Origin: Dyadobacter sp. CY345
GTDB lineage: Bacteria > Bacteroidota > Bacteroidia > Cytophagales > Spirosomataceae
Direction: 5' to 3'
Assembly (NCBI RefSeq): GCF_021502725.1
Contig: NZ_JAKFFS010000001.1
Coordinates: 2,046,001-2,110,000, forward strand
Length of the DNA: 64,000 bases
The notes below the pieces were generated by a model, which did not search any database, was not told the DNA's origin, and saw only the letters and a list, made by a program, of their open reading frames with translations. This document shows, piece by piece, positions 53,542 to 63,208 of the stretch. Made by a program: the position numbers and the translations under genes. The first letter of the stretch is position 1; each line of letters starts with the position of its first letter.

Positions 53542-54795
53542 TCAATGCGATACGCCAAGCGTAACATTTTTAACCGAATTATTTTTTATTGCAAAGTATA
53601 ATACAACCAGGAAGCATACCGCCGGAACGATATATGCCGTTTGGATTGAAGACAGATCAGAAACCCAACCCATTATTACAGGGAAAATTGCGCCTCCAAC
53701 GATGGACATAATTACTAGCGACGAGCCGATTTTTGTTTTCGCTCCCAAACCTCGGATACTCAATGCAAAAATTGTCGGGAACATGATCGACATGAAGAAT
53801 TCCACACCGACAAGTGCATAAACAGAAACCATACCAGTAGTAACGACGGCAACAATCAAAAGTGAAATATTGAGCACACTGTAAATCGCCAGCAAACGTG
53901 GAGGAGAGATAAAACGCATCAGATAGGTGCCAATAAACCGGCCGATCATAAAACTCAGTAATGCGCCCGACAATAAGTATGCTGCTGTTTTTTCATCTAT
54001 TCCGGCGACTTTATCTGAAAAACGGATAAAAAAGCTGCTTACACAAACCTGGCCCCCGACATAAAAAAACTGAGCAATTGTCCCCAGAATAAGGTTTTTC
54101 TCAGCGAATATTGATCCTTTTGCCTGCTCATCTGTTTCGGTCTCCTCGATTATTTCCGGAAGTTGGGTTTTCCAGATCAAGACCGCTACGATCAGAACTA
54201 CAATTCCGATGACGATAAATGGAATTTGCACAGAAGCGGCTTCTTCCGATAGATAATCATTAAGTTGCTGCGCAGACATCGATTGAAGTTCCTGCTCGGA
54301 AAGCGTTTTCCCTGACAATATAAACGCACCGCCCATTAGAGGAGCCAGAAAAGCTGCAAGTCCGTTAAAGGATTGTGCGAAATTCAATCGCTGTGTGGAA
54401 GTTTCAGCATCCCCTAACACCGTGATGTACGGATTTGCAGCTGTCTCCAATAAAGTCAGCCCACTTGCAATGATAAACAGTGCGATCAGGAAGAAACCAA
54501 AATGACGCAACTCGGCAGCAGGATAAAAAAGGAAAGTGCCAAATGCAAAAAGGATAAGACCAAGCGTTATTCCGGCTTTATACCCGAACCTTTTCATAAA
54601 AAGCCCTGCTGGTAATGCAATCAGAAAATAGGCAATGTAAGAAGCCGAGTCAATAAGGGCAGACTGAACGTCCGTCAACTGGCAGGCCTTTTTCAAGTGC
54701 GGAATTAAAATTGGATTGAGATTCAGCGCAAAACCCCACAAAAAGAAAAGTGAAGTGATAAGAATTATTGCCAGACGGGTTTTGCGATCTGTCAT
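53542..54795 (-). CDS. fucP: FucP-like sugar:H+ symporter
   Basis: A 417-residue major-facilitator protein with 12 hydrophobic segments. It has the FucP-type N-terminus (LFFLWGFALNLNPILIPHLKKACQL) and an NxxE-like acidic helix region (LETAANPYITVLG). It imports L-fucose or a similar deoxy or plain sugar with protons. The start MTDRKTR was chosen because the longer frame (to 54909) adds 38 residues not seen in the family. It heads the operon with an SDR and a zinc dehydrogenase, and is divergent from an AraC regulator. Confidence 0.88.
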   Translation of the reverse strand: MTDRKTRLAIILITSLFFLWGFALNLNPILIPHLKKACQLTDVQSALIDSASYIAYFLIALPAGLFMKRFGYKAGITLGLILFAFGTFLFYPAAELRHFGFFLIALFIIASGLTLLETAANPYITVLGDAETSTQRLNFAQSFNGLAAFLAPLMGGAFILSGKTLSEQELQSMSAQQLNDYLSEEAASVQIPFIVIGIVVLIVAVLIWKTQLPEIIEETETDEQAKGSIFAEKNLILGTIAQFFYVGGQVCVSSFFIRFSDKVAGIDEKTAAYLLSGALLSFMIGRFIGTYLMRFISPPRLLAIYSVLNISLLIVAVVTTGMVSVYALVGVEFFMSIMFPTIFALSIRGLGAKTKIGSSLVIMSIVGGAIFPVIMGWVSDLSSIQTAYIVPAVCFLVVLYFAIKNNSVKNVTLGVSH

Positions 54796-54950
54796 ATTGT
54801 AGAACTGGTTTAGTGGTTTAAGGAGTTTAAAATTAAACAATGCAAAGGAATTATATTTTATTATAAAGAATTGAATCTTATTTATCCAAGTAATAAGATA
54901 TATTAACATGTTTTTCTTTTTGGGTCATTATTGCGTGTATAAATATCTCT

Positions 54951-55835
54951 ATGAAACCACAGCTGCTGAAAGTTCCGACGGCGCCGGCTCACTCATTTAG
55001 TGTGCGACAGGATCTTGTTCCGAATCTCAATAATCGGTGGCATTATCATCCGGAAATAGAACTGATCCATTTTCATCGGGGGGCCGGAACGCAATTTGTA
55101 GGGGATAGCATCAAACGTTTCGCTGCTGATGATATCGTTTTGGTCGGCGCGAATGTTCCGCATTATTGGCGTGACGACGAAGGAGACATTTTACATCACG
55201 AAATGCCAAAACTTTACTCGACGGTGGTCCATTTCACTGAAAATTTTTGGGGAGACCGTTTCCTTGAATTGGCAGAGAATAAGCCTTTAAAAGTAATTCT
55301 GGATAAGTCGAAAAGAGGTTTGATGCTTACCGGAGAAGCAAAAGATCAGGTGGCGGGATTGTTAGCTAAAATGCTCCTTGCGGAGGGAGCAGAGCGCATT
55401 ATTTTGTTGATGCAAAGTTTGCTTGTCATTGCGAAGTCTGAAGAATTTGTCTCTCTCTCATCCGTTGGCTTTCAATTTGATCTTTCTGAATTGGAAAATG
55501 ACAGGATCAACGCCATCTATGATTATACGCTGTCTCATTTTAAACAGAAAATCAGTCTTGAAGAAATCGCTTCTGTGGCTGGTATGGTACCCAATTCGTT
55601 TTGTCGGTATTTTAAGGCGCGAACCGGGAAAACATACTCCCAGTTTCTAAATGAGATCAGAGTCGGGCATTGCTGTAAATTATTGATTGATGATAATCTA
55701 AGTATTAAGCAGCTAGGTTTCGAAAGTGGATTTATGAATTTCAGTTGTTTTCATAGAAGATTTAAGGAAACTACGGGACTAAGCCCTCAGAATTACCGTC
55801 AGCTTTATACCCACAAGCATCCGAAGTTAGTTTAA
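54951..55835 (+). CDS. AraC family regulator with cupin N-domain
   Basis: A 294-residue regulator. An N-terminal cupin-type sugar-binding region (about 15-110, RWHYHPEIELIHFHRGAG, GANVPHYWRDD) precedes a C-terminal double HTH (about 190-290, VAGMVPNSFCRYFKARTG and GFMNFSCFHRRFKETTG). It is divergent from the FucP-SDR-zinc dehydrogenase operon and likely activates it in response to the transported sugar. Confidence 0.88.
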   Translation: MKPQLLKVPTAPAHSFSVRQDLVPNLNNRWHYHPEIELIHFHRGAGTQFVGDSIKRFAADDIVLVGANVPHYWRDDEGDILHHEMPKLYSTVVHFTENFWGDRFLELAENKPLKVILDKSKRGLMLTGEAKDQVAGLLAKMLLAEGAERIILLMQSLLVIAKSEEFVSLSSVGFQFDLSELENDRINAIYDYTLSHFKQKISLEEIASVAGMVPNSFCRYFKARTGKTYSQFLNEIRVGHCCKLLIDDNLSIKQLGFESGFMNFSCFHRRFKETTGLSPQNYRQLYTHKHPKLV

Positions 55836-55904
55836 AGAAATGATGGCAGTGTAATTTTGTTTTTGTAGGTTTAGGTTACACGCACTGAATCTACAAACTG
55901 GTAA

Positions 55905-56819
55905 ATGAAAAGAAATGACACACTTTGGAAAGGTATACTTGAAAATATCTTTGACGACTTTCTATATTATTTTTTTGAAAATGCAGACAAACTTTTCGAT
56001 CTGCATAAAGGATTCGAGTTTTTAGACAAAGAACTTGAACAATTGTTCCCGGCAGATGAGCTCGAAGCGCCAAAGTTTGTCGACAAACTGGTCAAGGTTT
56101 TTTCATTGTCCGGGCGCGAAGAGTGGGTGCTGATCCATATTGAGATTCAGGGATATAATGATCACGATTTTGCCCGGCGCATGTTTACTTATTTTTACAG
56201 GATTCTTGACAAATATGGGAAACCGGTAACCGCCATAGCAATTTTTACTGATAGCAATAAAAAGTTTCATCCAAAATTTTACGAATATGAATTTTTAGGA
56301 ACTAAGAATATTTTTCAGTTCAACACGTATAAAGTAATTGAGCAGGATGAACAAGATCTTATGCAAAACGAAAATCCTTTTGCAATAGTAATATTGACTG
56401 TCCTGATCGCGCTGAGACAAAAGAAATTGAACGATGAAGATTTGTTCAAGCTGAAATACTCACTCGCTAAAAATCTGCTGGAACGGAAAATTGGCAGAAA
56501 GAAGATTGACGATCTGCTGATATTTCTGCAGCGTTATGTAAGCTTTGCTGATCCGGAATATAATGTTAATTTTGATAAAGAAATTCAGGGAATAACGAAA
56601 AGCCAAAACAATATGGGTATCAGGGAATTAGTGCTTGATCTAGCAAAAAAGGAGGGGTATGAAAAGGGTATCGCTATCGGGAAAGAAGAGGGTAAGGAAG
56701 AAGGGAAAGAGGAAGTTGTGAAAAATCTTCTCGTTTCCAATAGATTTACAATTGCTGAGATTGCCAACTTTGCCAATGTTTCTGAATCATTTGTAATTGA
56801 GTTAAAGAAAGGCATATAG
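55905..56819 (+). CDS. Rpn family PD-(D/E)XK nuclease/putative transposase-like
   Basis: A 304-residue protein of the recombination-promoting nuclease (Rpn) group. The nuclease core has the typical LIHIEIQ strand (Glu and Gln as ExQ) followed by FARRMFTYFYRI. C-terminally, an acidic-basic repeat GKEEGKEEGKEE (about 264-275) leads into a small HTH-like helix. Rpn proteins make DNA double-strand or nick events and spread in genomes by recombination. It is not next to IS ends, so it is a stand-alone gene. Confidence 0.85.
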   Translation: MKRNDTLWKGILENIFDDFLYYFFENADKLFDLHKGFEFLDKELEQLFPADELEAPKFVDKLVKVFSLSGREEWVLIHIEIQGYNDHDFARRMFTYFYRILDKYGKPVTAIAIFTDSNKKFHPKFYEYEFLGTKNIFQFNTYKVIEQDEQDLMQNENPFAIVILTVLIALRQKKLNDEDLFKLKYSLAKNLLERKIGRKKIDDLLIFLQRYVSFADPEYNVNFDKEIQGITKSQNNMGIRELVLDLAKKEGYEKGIAIGKEEGKEEGKEEVVKNLLVSNRFTIAEIANFANVSESFVIELKKGI

Positions 56820-56834
56820 AAATATTCAATCTCT

Positions 56835-56872
56835 ATTCAGCCCGCTTCATATCGTATGAAAGCGGGCTGAAT
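56835..56872. terminator. bidirectional terminator hairpin
   Basis: ATTCAGCCCGCTT and its complement, extended by CATA/TATG with one bulged A, form a strong hairpin between convergent genes (Rpn and HD). The HD gene stop lies seven bases beyond it. Confidence 0.78.
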
Positions 56873-56878
56873 CAAGGA

Positions 56879-57529
56879 TTATTCAGACCAAGGAGAATGC
56901 AGAATACATTCGCAAAAGTTTTTGCGATGAAAATTTGGGATCATATAAGCACAGACGTCTGCTTTGATATTTCCAAAAGTCGTTTCTGTTTTATGTTCAA
57001 ATCCTGAAAAAAACGTTGGTATAATGTTCTTTTTGAAATTGTTTCGTGGAAACGCAGCAATAATTTCCTCCCGGTTCGCTTCACTTAGGGTTTCATAACC
57101 TTCTCCCATTACATCAAGTCCGACCCCAGAATACATCAGAGCAACCTCTGCTTCCTTGTGTTCTGCGACTCCAATTGTGGTATGCAAGGCGATTGTATCC
57201 CAAACCAGTTGAAGGGATTCTTTCGGTAAGCCGTGGCTTTTAAGAAATTCCCGGGCTGCATTAGCACCGTCGACTTCGAAACGCAGATCAGGACTGCTGT
57301 AGTACGGTACCAGGCCAAGATCATGAAATACCGAACTCACATAAAGAAGCTCCGGATCATACTGCAATGCATTTCGTTGTCCATTCAGCGATGCAAAGAG
57401 AAAAACCCGCAGCGAATGGTTGTAAATAAATTCTGTGCCGTGTTCCAGCAAAAGCTCTGTTGCCTGTGTGGCAATTTTGCTGTCTGGAATTGTAATTCCA
57501 GCGATAGACTTTAATTGGTTAACTAACAT
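56879..57529 (-). CDS. HD domain metal-dependent phosphohydrolase-like protein
   Basis: A 216-residue protein with an HD-type helical domain. The first His is in YNHSLRVF, the HD pair is in VFHDLGL, and a third His-rich helix carries ALHTTIG. The family includes phosphohydrolases and cyanamide-hydratase-like enzymes, so the substrate cannot be assigned. A minus-strand -7 box (CAAAACTA on the plus strand at 57571-57578) lies 42 bases before the ATG. Confidence 0.82.
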   Translation of the reverse strand: MLVNQLKSIAGITIPDSKIATQATELLLEHGTEFIYNHSLRVFLFASLNGQRNALQYDPELLYVSSVFHDLGLVPYYSSPDLRFEVDGANAAREFLKSHGLPKESLQLVWDTIALHTTIGVAEHKEAEVALMYSGVGLDVMGEGYETLSEANREEIIAAFPRNNFKKNIIPTFFSGFEHKTETTFGNIKADVCAYMIPNFHRKNFCECILHSPWSE

Positions 57530-57617
57530 AATGAAAGCGTTTTAAAAAATTTTGGATAATATTATTTATACAAAACTAGATAAGTCGCTAACCCCGGAGA
57601 ATGTCAAATCCGGTCAA

Positions 57618-58487
57618 TTACATGCCAATTTTTACAAAGCCAGCCCTGTATAGCTGAGGTGAAAGTTTTGTGTATTTTTTGAAAAAATGACTGAATTGCT
57701 CGGCGGTAGAAAAGTCCAGCTCGAAGGCAATTTCTTTAACTGGTTTTGAGCTGAATTGTAAAGCCCTTTTTGCCTCTGCGATCAGTTTATTATTAATGAT
57801 GTCTTTGGGTCCCTTCCCCCCACGTTGCTTGCAGACTTCGGAAAGTTTTCTGGGGGATATACTCAATTGTTTTGCATAGTCAAAAACGTCATGAACTTGC
57901 CTGAACTGCTGGTTCACAAGATCGAGAAAGCTGTTATAAAGCTGATTGTCAAAGCTATTAAATGCCTCAGACAGCGATCTGTTCAGGTTGCCTGTTTTTA
58001 TCATGATGATTTTCAAATATGCTGCCAACGCGTCGGGCTTGTTCAAATAGTCTCTTCCGGAGTACTCTAAAAATAAGGTCTGGAAAAGAAAGGAAAACTC
58101 CTGAAAAAGCTCAGTTCTTACGGGAAGATGCTGATTGCCCGTGATATTATTAAACAAAACAGCTTTGCAATTGTTTGAACTTGCGGGAGTCTTTTCCCAA
58201 AAACAATCTCCGAAACTGAGTTCATAACCGTTCAGATTGCTAAACTTTCCAAATGAGAATACCTGTCCTTTCCCGAGCAAAAATATTTCATTTCCAGAAA
58301 TTGAAAAGGCTTTGTCGTCGATAAACAAGGTTCCGTACCCGTCGCTGATCAAAAGAATGCGGTTGTAAGTAGCCCGTAAGACCTCGGGCTGGGAGACAAG
58401 GTAATTTTCCCATCGATTGATGGAGAATGAATCTTTAATCTCCTTTTCAATCAGAGAATCTAACTCAGATGTTCTTAAAGCTTCCAT
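57618..58487 (-). CDS. AraC family transcriptional regulator
   Basis: A 289-residue protein. The N-terminal half (about 1-170) has a cupin-like beta segment (ILLISDGYGTLFID, GKGQVFSFG). The C-terminal double HTH (about 190-285) includes YAKQLSISPRKLSEVCKQ and FSTAEQFSHFFKKYTKLSPQ. The ATG is 13 bases past the TPR membrane protein stop, so they are probably one transcript. Target unknown. Confidence 0.88.
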   Translation of the reverse strand: MEALRTSELDSLIEKEIKDSFSINRWENYLVSQPEVLRATYNRILLISDGYGTLFIDDKAFSISGNEIFLLGKGQVFSFGKFSNLNGYELSFGDCFWEKTPASSNNCKAVLFNNITGNQHLPVRTELFQEFSFLFQTLFLEYSGRDYLNKPDALAAYLKIIMIKTGNLNRSLSEAFNSFDNQLYNSFLDLVNQQFRQVHDVFDYAKQLSISPRKLSEVCKQRGGKGPKDIINNKLIAEAKRALQFSSKPVKEIAFELDFSTAEQFSHFFKKYTKLSPQLYRAGFVKIGM

Positions 58488-58500
58488 AAATCAATTAGGA

Positions 58501-59370
58501 TCAACCCGCATTGAGCGCTCTTTTGAAAAAACCACCTATAAAACTACCCGCAAAAGTAAGAATACAGCTCCCATAAAGGCTGAAATTTTCTAGTTCCAGT
58601 TTTCCTGAACTTTCGGGGATATCCGTGAAAACAAAGTAGCCGACGAGCAAAAGTACACATTGCGAAATCGCCAGGATCCATCCTCTGACAGGCTCAAAAA
58701 AGCCAATTGAAATGGCCGAAACGGCAGCGAGCAAATAAGGTAGGTGAATACTTTCGGCATCTTTGATTGACAAGACGAGAATTGCACTGGTTATTAGCAC
58801 GAGTACTGAAGTTATCGCTAGTCGCTTATCTGCCAACGGGACTTTCGGTTGTTCATAACTTGGCCCTTGTGCCAGTTTTTCCTTTAAAATATCTGCTTCC
58901 TTAAAGAAATCTTTTTGCGCCTCAACATCATTTCCAAGTGCCTGGCGCGTTTTTCCCCGCCAGTGATACGGTATCTGATTTTGCTTCCCACCGTATGAAA
59001 CAGCTTTATCGAAAGATTCCAATGCCTCCTTAAATTGCTGGCTTGCGAATTCAAGTTTGCCTTTTTCCAAATGGATTTCAGCTATTGTGCCATCATAACT
59101 TAGACCGGTTATCATATCGTTCAGGGCAGCCGATTGATCACCCAGAGCTTTGTAGCAGAGTCCGCGGTATAAATATGCAAAACTGGATTTTGGTTTTGCC
59201 TTAATTTTAGCATCAAAATATGCAAAGGCCTGGGAGATCTGATTGTCTTTGAAAAGTCTTATCCCATCAGCCACATCCGCAGCTTCCTTTTCAGATTTGG
59301 TCCTCAGGTCCGCGTAATTTCGAAGATAATAGATATAGCCAAAAACAGCCAGGACCACTAAAAATTCCAT
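58501..59370 (-). CDS. TPR membrane protein
   Basis: A 289-residue protein. An N-terminal membrane anchor (about 1-17) is followed by three to four tetratricopeptide-like helical repeats (about 35-150, FAYLYRGLCYKALGDQSAAL, ALESFDKAVSYGG), then four transmembrane segments (about 180-285). It probably scaffolds other membrane proteins. It heads the transcript with the AraC gene and is divergent from the GT117 gene. Confidence 0.8.
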   Translation of the reverse strand: MEFLVVLAVFGYIYYLRNYADLRTKSEKEAADVADGIRLFKDNQISQAFAYFDAKIKAKPKSSFAYLYRGLCYKALGDQSAALNDMITGLSYDGTIAEIHLEKGKLEFASQQFKEALESFDKAVSYGGKQNQIPYHWRGKTRQALGNDVEAQKDFFKEADILKEKLAQGPSYEQPKVPLADKRLAITSVLVLITSAILVLSIKDAESIHLPYLLAAVSAISIGFFEPVRGWILAISQCVLLLVGYFVFTDIPESSGKLELENFSLYGSCILTFAGSFIGGFFKRALNAG

Positions 59371-59687
59371 ACTAACATAATTATTAAACTTCGTTTAAAA
59401 AATGCTTATAAACGGCTATCCGGATTCGATGTGCAAAACTGTTCACTCAATTTTAGAATTTGATTTAAAAGGAAAAAGTGCCCGAAGTTTCTGTTTATCG
59501 TTAAAGAAAGTTAAACTCAGACGTCAAGCACAGATTGTTAACTTTTTTTAAGATGGTGTATAGGATGAGCCATTTTTTGATTCCATAGTTTTGGTCAGCT
59601 AAATTTTTTACAACCGTTTCATTATCAACGCAAAATTTCCTGTCGAAATTTCGAAGATAATAAAATACCAAAACACCACATGGAAAA
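59371..59687. other. divergent intergenic region
   Basis: 317 bases between the TPR and GT117 genes. TAGTTTTG at 59586-59593 matches TAnnTTTG on the plus strand, about 95 bases before the GT117 ATG. The perfect palindrome TCGAAATTTCGA is at 59643-59654. A 70-codon minus-strand frame that overlaps the GT117 start was not called. Confidence 0.45.
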
Positions 59688-62666
59688 ATGATTACTTTCA
59701 AACGAGTTAACAACCTCGCCGGCTGGCTTTTGTTCGGAGTAGCCTTTCTAACTTACCGCCTTACCATTGAGCAAACAGCCAGTTTTTGGGATTGCGGTGA
59801 ATTTATCGCCTGCGCTTTCAAATTACAGGTTCCACATCCGCCCGGAGCTCCGTTTTTTCTGTTAATAGGGCGTTTGTTTTCAATGCTTGCCTTTGGAGAT
59901 GTGTTGAAAGTGGCATTTTGGGTCAATATGGTTTCTGTACTTTGCAGCGCTTTCACAATTCTTTTTCTATTCTGGACGATCACTCTGTTCGTTAGAAAGC
60001 TGATACGAAAACCTGATAATGCGCTGGATAACGGTGATATAATTCTTATCGTCGGCGCTGGGGTCGTTGGGGCTTTGGCATATACATGGTCAGATTCTTT
60101 CTGGTTTTCAGCAGTAGAAGCGGAAGTATATGCGATGTCGTCATTTTTTACTGCGATCGTAATCTGGGCTGTTTTTAAATGGGAACAAATCGAAGATCCT
60201 GCCGAAGAAAATCGCTGGCTTATTCTGATTGCTTATTTGACTGGAATTTCCATCGGTGTTCATTTATTGAACCTGGTAACAATCCCGGCACTGGCACTCG
60301 TTTATTATTTCAAAAAATATCCAAAACCAAGCCTCAACGGCATATTATCAGCCTTTTGTAGCGGACTGTGCATTTTAGGATTAATTAATTCGGGAATCAT
60401 TCCCGGACTGCCAACGCTGGCTGGAAAATTTGAGATCTTTTTTGTCAACACATTTGGTTTGCCCTACAAATCCGGGACGTTAATTTTTATAGTACTTTTT
60501 CTCGGTTCGCTGATTTGGGCTATTCGGTTTACGCATAAACGTGAGAAGGTATTACTGAATACTGCCCTGCTTTCGTTAGCTTTTGTACTGATTGGTTACG
60601 CGTCATATCTCACTGTTCTGGTAAGATCGGAATTCAATACGCCAATTAATGAAAATGACCCTAGTGATATTTTGAGCTTCGTTTCCTATTTAAAAAGAGA
60701 ACAATACGGCAGTCGGCCTTTACTTTATGGACCATCATTTACATCCAAACCAATAAGCCAGAAAAAGGAGACCCCGGTTTATAAGAAAAAGGATGGCAGG
60801 TATGTCATTCAGGATTACCGTTTCGATTATAACTATGAGCCTGGAAGCAGTATGATTTTTCCACGGTTGTACAGCAATCAGCCTGGGCATCCGCAGCTTT
60901 ACCAGCAGATGACAGGTTTGGTTCAAGATCAAAAACCGACAATGGGCCATAATCTTTCGTTCCTGTTCTCGCATCAGCTCGGGCATATGTATTGGCGATA
61001 TTTTTTATGGAATTTTGCCGGACGGGAGAGCGATGTGGAAGGCGCAGGCACCTTGCTTCCCTGGGATATCACCAAAACTTTCCCCTCATCCATCTCTCAA
61101 AACAGGGCGCATAACAACTTTTTCATGCTGCCACTTTTTCTGGGTTTGGCTGGCATATTGGCGCTGTATTTAAAAAACAGGAAGGATCTGCTGGTATCTG
61201 GTCTGCTTTTTTTTCTTACAGGCGTCGCATTGGTCATTTACCTTAATTCTCCTCCGGTCGAGCCGCGGGAACGGGATTATATTTATGTTGGGTCATTTTA
61301 TATTTACTGTATATGGATCGGCCTGGGAGTTGTTGCTGTTGCTGACGGACTTCGAAAATTGGTAGGAAATACATCTAGAACCGCTGTTTTAGCTAGTGTT
61401 TTCTGTTTGGTGGTGCCTGGGATTATGTTGGTCAAAGGATGGGATAATCATGACCGAAGTAACCGATATCATTCCGTTGATTTTGCAAGGAATCTTCTCA
61501 ATTCCTGTGCGCCCAATGCGATATTATTTACGGGTGGTGACAATGATACATTTCCTCTTTGGTATGTGCAGGAAGTTGAAGGATTTCGGACGGATGTGCG
61601 GGTTTGTGTCCAAACTTTTCTCGGCGCGGACTGGTATATCAAACAGTTAATGCGGAAAATCAATAAATCAGAAGCACTTCCTTTTTCACTTGATACCAAC
61701 AGTTATGCATTTGGCAAGAATGAGTATGTTCCGTTTTACGAAATCCCGAGCGTCAAGAAGGGTATCAATCTCAAAGAATATCTGGAATTGATCAAACAGG
61801 AAAATAAGGCAATTCAGGTTCCGCTCATGAGTGGTGATATGGCATCTATCCTGCCGTCATCTATTCTTTTTCTTCCGGTCAATACCAATGAAATTGGAAA
61901 AATGAACATTGTAAAAAAAGATTTTGCATCGCTGATATCTGACTCAATGAGCTGGACGATTGGTAACAAAGATCTGTATAAAAGCGATCTGGTCATGTTA
62001 GATATCATCGCGAGTAATAACTGGAAGCGGCCAATCTATTTTTCGAGCACCATGGGAAGTTCGAATAATCTCGGCTTGAAAGAATACATGCAGCTTGAAG
62101 GATATGCCTACCGTTTACTTCCGGTCAGAGTGCCCGGCGCGGAGGACGGATATGTGAATTCGGATCTGATGTATGACAATATGATGAATAAAATGGCCTG
62201 GCGGGAGGTAGATAATAAAAATACTTATTATGATAATACCTATGTTGGAGCACCGGTCGCCACAGCCAGAATTGCGTTTTTAAGACTTACCAATCAGTTA
62301 TTGGCAGAAAACAAAAAGGATAAGGCAAGGAAAGTTCTTGATAGAGCACTCGCCGTAATGCCAGACAGCAGCATTCCTTATGACCAGATTTCGTCTAATT
62401 TTATCGGTCCTCTTTTTGAACTGGGTCAAAATAAAAAAGCGCTTGATACTGCCAGGGCGATGGCCGTTCGCGCAGATGAAAATCTTGAATTTGCAAAGAA
62501 TAATACGGCATCGAAAAGCCAGGATATCCATTCGGATCTTTACATTTTGCAGACAATTGTCAGGGAATGTCGTCAGGCAAAACAAGATACGGTTGCCACA
62601 GAGTATGAGGCTATTTTCAGAAAGCACCTGGTAGCATTCAATCTGTACAGTGAAGGTTCAGAATGA
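59688..62666 (+). CDS. GT117 (DUF2723) integral membrane glycosyltransferase
   Basis: A 992-residue protein of the DUF2723/GT117 family, which transfers a sugar (probably from a lipid-linked donor) to proteins or lipids at the outer face of the cytoplasmic membrane. The N-terminal motif SFWDCGEFIACAFKLQVPHPPGAP is at about residues 31-55, with many transmembrane helices to about residue 590. A soluble C-terminal region starts near YHSVDFARNLLNSCAPNAIL and ends in a helical TPR-like tail. The family is typical of Bacteroidota. Flanked by a strong terminator. Confidence 0.9.
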   Translation: MITFKRVNNLAGWLLFGVAFLTYRLTIEQTASFWDCGEFIACAFKLQVPHPPGAPFFLLIGRLFSMLAFGDVLKVAFWVNMVSVLCSAFTILFLFWTITLFVRKLIRKPDNALDNGDIILIVGAGVVGALAYTWSDSFWFSAVEAEVYAMSSFFTAIVIWAVFKWEQIEDPAEENRWLILIAYLTGISIGVHLLNLVTIPALALVYYFKKYPKPSLNGILSAFCSGLCILGLINSGIIPGLPTLAGKFEIFFVNTFGLPYKSGTLIFIVLFLGSLIWAIRFTHKREKVLLNTALLSLAFVLIGYASYLTVLVRSEFNTPINENDPSDILSFVSYLKREQYGSRPLLYGPSFTSKPISQKKETPVYKKKDGRYVIQDYRFDYNYEPGSSMIFPRLYSNQPGHPQLYQQMTGLVQDQKPTMGHNLSFLFSHQLGHMYWRYFLWNFAGRESDVEGAGTLLPWDITKTFPSSISQNRAHNNFFMLPLFLGLAGILALYLKNRKDLLVSGLLFFLTGVALVIYLNSPPVEPRERDYIYVGSFYIYCIWIGLGVVAVADGLRKLVGNTSRTAVLASVFCLVVPGIMLVKGWDNHDRSNRYHSVDFARNLLNSCAPNAILFTGGDNDTFPLWYVQEVEGFRTDVRVCVQTFLGADWYIKQLMRKINKSEALPFSLDTNSYAFGKNEYVPFYEIPSVKKGINLKEYLELIKQENKAIQVPLMSGDMASILPSSILFLPVNTNEIGKMNIVKKDFASLISDSMSWTIGNKDLYKSDLVMLDIIASNNWKRPIYFSSTMGSSNNLGLKEYMQLEGYAYRLLPVRVPGAEDGYVNSDLMYDNMMNKMAWREVDNKNTYYDNTYVGAPVATARIAFLRLTNQLLAENKKDKARKVLDRALAVMPDSSIPYDQISSNFIGPLFELGQNKKALDTARAMAVRADENLEFAKNNTASKSQDIHSDLYILQTIVRECRQAKQDTVATEYEAIFRKHLVAFNLYSEGSE

Positions 62667-62678
62667 GTGATACGTTAG

Positions 62679-62720
62679 CCAGAAAACCATATAGCATTTT
62701 TACGCTATATGGTTTTCTGG
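62679..62720. terminator. bidirectional terminator with 17-base stem
   Basis: CCAGAAAACCATATAGC at 62679-62695 pairs perfectly with 62704-62720 around an 8-base loop. It lies 13 bases past the GT117 stop and 9 bases before the SRPBCC gene stop. Confidence 0.88.
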
Positions 62721-62728
62721 AAATGAAA

Positions 62729-63166
62729 TTATTCCTCCACAAATTCTTTCAAAATTTTGCCGATGAATTCATTCCACCCCGCAGCAAAACTTTCTCGTTT
62801 GAAGTCGCGCAGATCCGGGAATGATTCAAGGCCTTCGTGCGTCAGTCTTATTTTTGTTTTGTCGCCTTCCGGAAACAACTCAAAAGTCACAATCGAGTCG
62901 CCGGGATAATCTTTGTACCGCCAGCTATATGCAAGCTTCCGCCCTGACTCAACAGCTGTTACAACGCATTCATGAACGTATTTTATCCCCTCATTTTCTG
63001 CCGTAAATTCAAAGGCAAAACCGACTTCCGCCTTGAAATCTTCCAGCTGAAAATACCATTGTTTCATTTTAGCATTGTCGGTGATCGCCTGCCACACCTT
63101 TTCCACGGGAGCATCATAGATCCTTTCAATTACAAAAGCTTCATACTTAGGTTTGGTTGTGTCCAT
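62729..63166 (-). CDS. SRPBCC/AHSA1-like protein
   Basis: A 145-residue START-like protein of the Activator of Hsp90 ATPase 1-like group. The N-terminal block FVIERIYDAPVEKVWQAIT and the C-terminal LTHEGLESFPDLRDFKRESFAAGWNEF are characteristic. The start MDTTKPK was chosen because the longer frame (to 63205) adds 13 hydrophobic residues not seen in the family and leaves only 3 bases after the ArsR stop. It is co-transcribed with the ArsR gene. It probably binds a small hydrophobic ligand. Confidence 0.88.
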   Translation of the reverse strand: MDTTKPKYEAFVIERIYDAPVEKVWQAITDNAKMKQWYFQLEDFKAEVGFAFEFTAENEGIKYVHECVVTAVESGRKLAYSWRYKDYPGDSIVTFELFPEGDKTKIRLTHEGLESFPDLRDFKRESFAAGWNEFIGKILKEFVEE

Positions 63167-63208
63167 CGTTAGAAATTTTGAAGGTTCAAATAGAAATAAT
63201 TGCAATCT

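Noticed and set aside
56687..56735. Possible tandem DNA repeat
   Set aside because: It is the coding sequence of the GKEEGKEEGKEE run in the Rpn protein, not an independent repeat.
59501..59713. 70-codon minus-strand frame overlapping the start of the GT117 gene
   Set aside because: Overlaps a clear gene start and has no recognisable features.
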